DNA of 23,799 nt from UBA9619 sp964630665 (lineage in GTDB: Bacteria; Pseudomonadota; Gammaproteobacteria; Arenicellales; UBA868): positions 1 through 23,799 of the forward strand of contig CAZVVN010000054.1 in NCBI GenBank assembly GCA_964630665.1, given 5' to 3'. Both the position numbers and the translations under genes were made by a program. The notes beneath the pieces are model-generated. The model made no database searches, was not told the DNA's origin, and was given only the letters and a program-made list of their open reading frames with translations. The first letter of the stretch is position 1, and every line of letters starts with the position of its first letter. Below are positions 22,170 through 23,799 of this stretch, piece by piece.

Positions 22170-22847
22170 CTAATCCAGAAGTAGCAGCTGTCGGAGTCCG
22201 TCGACTGATTCGAGCACATGGTCGGCTTGCCAGTTGCGGGGATTATCCTCGGGTGCTGAATACCCCCAGGTCACTGCGGCAGTGTGACTGCCAGCTGCTC
22301 TTCCGGCTTGGATGTCGCGCAGGTCGTCTCCGGCAAAAAGGGTGGTGGAAGCAAGGCTACCGATATCTTCACAGGCCTTGAGCACCGGGGCAGGGTGGGG
22401 TTTACTGTGTTTCAGAGTGTCCCCGCAGATGACCGTCGCAGCTCTTTCAGTAAGCCCCAGCAGGTGCAGAAGGCGATGGGTGAGAAAAGCGGGCTTGTTG
22501 GTCACGATCCCCCATGGCCAGCCCTTGGATTCGATGTCTTGAAGTAGCTCATTCATTCCAGGAAAAAGTCGTGTTTCAATACAAAGGTGTTCGGCGTAAT
22601 GATCCAATAGAGCCTGGCGCAGACCGGGAAATCTCAAATCACTGGCCGAGATTCCGAAGCCTTCCTTCACAAGTCGGACACTGCCACCGGCCGCCCAGTG
22701 ACGGGCCTGTTGCAGAGTGACTTCAGATCTGTTTTCCCTGACCAGGATGGCATTCAAAGCGGCGACCAGGTCCGGTGCGGTATCCACCAAAGTACCATCC
22801 AGATCGACGAGAACACTGCGGATGGCATGAGGGTGCGCCGTCTTCAT
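22170..22847 (-). CDS. mupP: HAD phosphatase, MupP / phosphoglycolate phosphatase type
   Basis: A 225-residue haloacid dehalogenase-like phosphatase. Motif I is DLDGTLVDTAPDL (Asp15, Asp17), motif II is VTNKP, motif III Lys is in HSKPHPAP, and motif IV is GDDLRDIQAGRAAG. The C-terminal GYSAPEDNPRNWQADHVLE closely resembles Pseudomonas MupP, the N-acetylmuramate 6-phosphate phosphatase of peptidoglycan recycling. The gene order ubiG-mupP is also that of Pseudomonas. Pipelines often label such genes gph (phosphoglycolate phosphatase), and sequence alone does not prove the substrate. The ATG overlaps the ubiG stop (ATGA), so translation is coupled. yciK, which follows in Pseudomonas, is not here; etfA converges instead. 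Confidence 0.85.
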   Translation of the reverse strand: MKTAHPHAIRSVLVDLDGTLVDTAPDLVAALNAILVRENRSEVTLQQARHWAAGGSVRLVKEGFGISASDLRFPGLRQALLDHYAEHLCIETRLFPGMNELLQDIESKGWPWGIVTNKPAFLTHRLLHLLGLTERAATVICGDTLKHSKPHPAPVLKACEDIGSLASTTLFAGDDLRDIQAGRAAGSHTAAVTWGYSAPEDNPRNWQADHVLESVDGLRQLLLLD

Positions 22848-23563
22848 GAGGCGTTTGATACGACATCGTTGACTCGCTGAAAATGCATAATGTAGTTGAC
22901 GTCGACACCGCTTCTGAGAGCATAGGTCGCCGTCAAAGGGTTGTAGTGTAATCCGATGATTCCTGCCGTAGCCAAACCGGCTTTTCGGCACCAGACTTCC
23001 AGCTCGGATGGCCGGATAAATTTTTCATAGCGGTGGGTACCGCGTGGCAGGAGGTTCAGCAGGTACTCCGCCCCAACAATCGCAAACAGCCAGGATTTCG
23101 GATTTCGATTAATAGTTGAGAAAAATGCACTGCCGCCGATTTTGAGCATAGAAGCGCACGCAGCTATCGTTTCTGATGGTTCTGGAACATGTTCCAGAAG
23201 CTCCATGCAGGTGATGACATCGAATTGGCCGGCTGAGTCGCTGGCCATTTCCTCAGCGGTGCCCTCGCGGTAGTCGATCTCGGCCGAACGCTCCCGTGCG
23301 TGTAGCGCTGCTACCGAGATGGGCCCGTGGCCGGCATCTATTCCACTCACTGTCGCACCTCGCTCCCACATCGACTCACAAAGAATGCCGCCTCCACAAC
23401 CGACATCGAGTACTGATTTCCCAGCCAGTGAAACCTTGCGGTCTATGAAACCGAGGCGCAGTGGATTGATCTGGTGGAGGGTGCGAAATTCGCTGTCTGC
23501 ATCCCACCAGCGTGCCGCCAGGCGTTCGAATTTAGCTAACTCAGCTGGGTCAACATTTCTCAT
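22844..23563 (-). CDS. ubiG: Ubiquinone O-methyltransferase
   Basis: A 239-residue SAM-dependent methyltransferase (E. coli 240) that performs both O-methylations in ubiquinone synthesis. NVDPAELAKFERLAARWWD, INPLRLGFI, the SAM motif VLDVGCGGGIL (51-61), ITCMELLEHVPEP, FFSTINRNPKSWL, RGTHRYEKFIRPSEL and GLHYNPLTATYAL with VDVNYIMH match UbiG along its length. The ATG at 23563 aligns with the family start; the frame extends to another ATG at 23599 without ribosome-site support. The stop overlaps the mupP-like ATG by 4 bases. It is divergent from the initiator tRNA gene. Confidence 0.96.
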   Translation of the reverse strand: MRNVDPAELAKFERLAARWWDADSEFRTLHQINPLRLGFIDRKVSLAGKSVLDVGCGGGILCESMWERGATVSGIDAGHGPISVAALHARERSAEIDYREGTAEEMASDSAGQFDVITCMELLEHVPEPSETIAACASMLKIGGSAFFSTINRNPKSWLFAIVGAEYLLNLLPRGTHRYEKFIRPSELEVWCRKAGLATAGIIGLHYNPLTATYALRSGVDVNYIMHFQRVNDVVSNAS

Positions 23564-23704
23564 AAATGCGGTCGGCAAGTTCGGTGGACAGAAAAACAAA
23601 ATCCAGAGCGCGTATCTTATTCGGTCGACGTGCCAAGGCGAAGATAAATTGTGCCGCCGAGCTTATCCCCGACCTTTTGCGACGACTGGTTCCCGGGTTG
23701 GGCC

Positions 23705-23733
23705 TTGTTAACAACGCCTTAGCGATCTATAAT
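23705..23733 (+). promoter_or_regulatory. Sigma-70 promoter for the initiator tRNA
   Basis: TTGTTA (23705-23710), a 17-base spacer and a perfect TATAAT (23728-23733) lie just upstream of the tRNA, which begins 13 bases after the -10. Transcription would start about 6-7 bases before the mature 5' end, leaving a very short leader. Confidence 0.75.
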
Positions 23734-23746
23734 CGCAACGTTTTGA

Positions 23747-23799
<53 letters not shown>

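Overview
The window looks like chromosomal DNA of a gammaproteobacterium, probably an uncultured or marine lineage. The backbone gene order ispB <- / rplU-rpmA-obgE-proB / <- rpsT / murJ-ribF-lspA-fkpB-ispH is the order known from Pseudomonas-type genomes, and the products (UbiG, octaprenyl-type IspB, LpxL-type acyltransferase, MupP-like phosphatase) fit a Gram-negative bacterium that makes ubiquinone. The lineage call is an inference from synteny and protein resemblance; no search was run.

Layout. 1-245: start of a type IV pilin gene (minus), cut by the window edge. 523-1530: tyrosine recombinase, just beyond the 3' end of tRNA-Pro(CGG) (1628-1704), which suggests an integrated element running off the left edge. 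1747-11184: housekeeping block with ispB, rplU, rpmA (with terminator), obgE, proB, rpsT (UUG start), murJ, a DUF2203-type gene, ribF, lspA, fkpB and ispH. The usual ileS between ribF and lspA is absent: ribF and lspA overlap by one base. 11271-14790: tRNA-Thr(CGT), a UDP-glucuronate decarboxylase, a small membrane protein, a D-malate/tartrate-type dehydrogenase and a convergent LpxL-type acyltransferase. 15001-15714: a free-standing alanyl-tRNA editing protein. 15788-21883: an accessory catabolic module made of an MttB-family methyltransferase without pyrrolysine, a divergent dimethylglycine/sarcosine dehydrogenase-like flavoprotein with a C-terminal folate-binding GcvT region, and etfB-etfA. 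22170-23563: ubiG followed by an overlapping mupP-like phosphatase gene (minus). 23747-23799: the 5' part of an initiator tRNA-fMet with a good promoter.

How the genes fit together. The most interesting part is the methyltransferase/flavoprotein/ETF block. It has the parts for removing N-methyl groups from a methylated amine, passing the one-carbon unit to tetrahydrofolate and sending electrons through ETF to the ubiquinone pool. IspB and UbiG, also in the window, act in making ubiquinone. No corrinoid protein and no ETF:ubiquinone oxidoreductase are seen here, so how MttB would work and what its substrate is remain open. The rest is mainly ribosome, envelope (MurJ, LspA, LpxL, MupP), isoprenoid (IspH, IspB) and cofactor (RibF) genes. 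No CRISPR array, rRNA or insertion sequence was seen.
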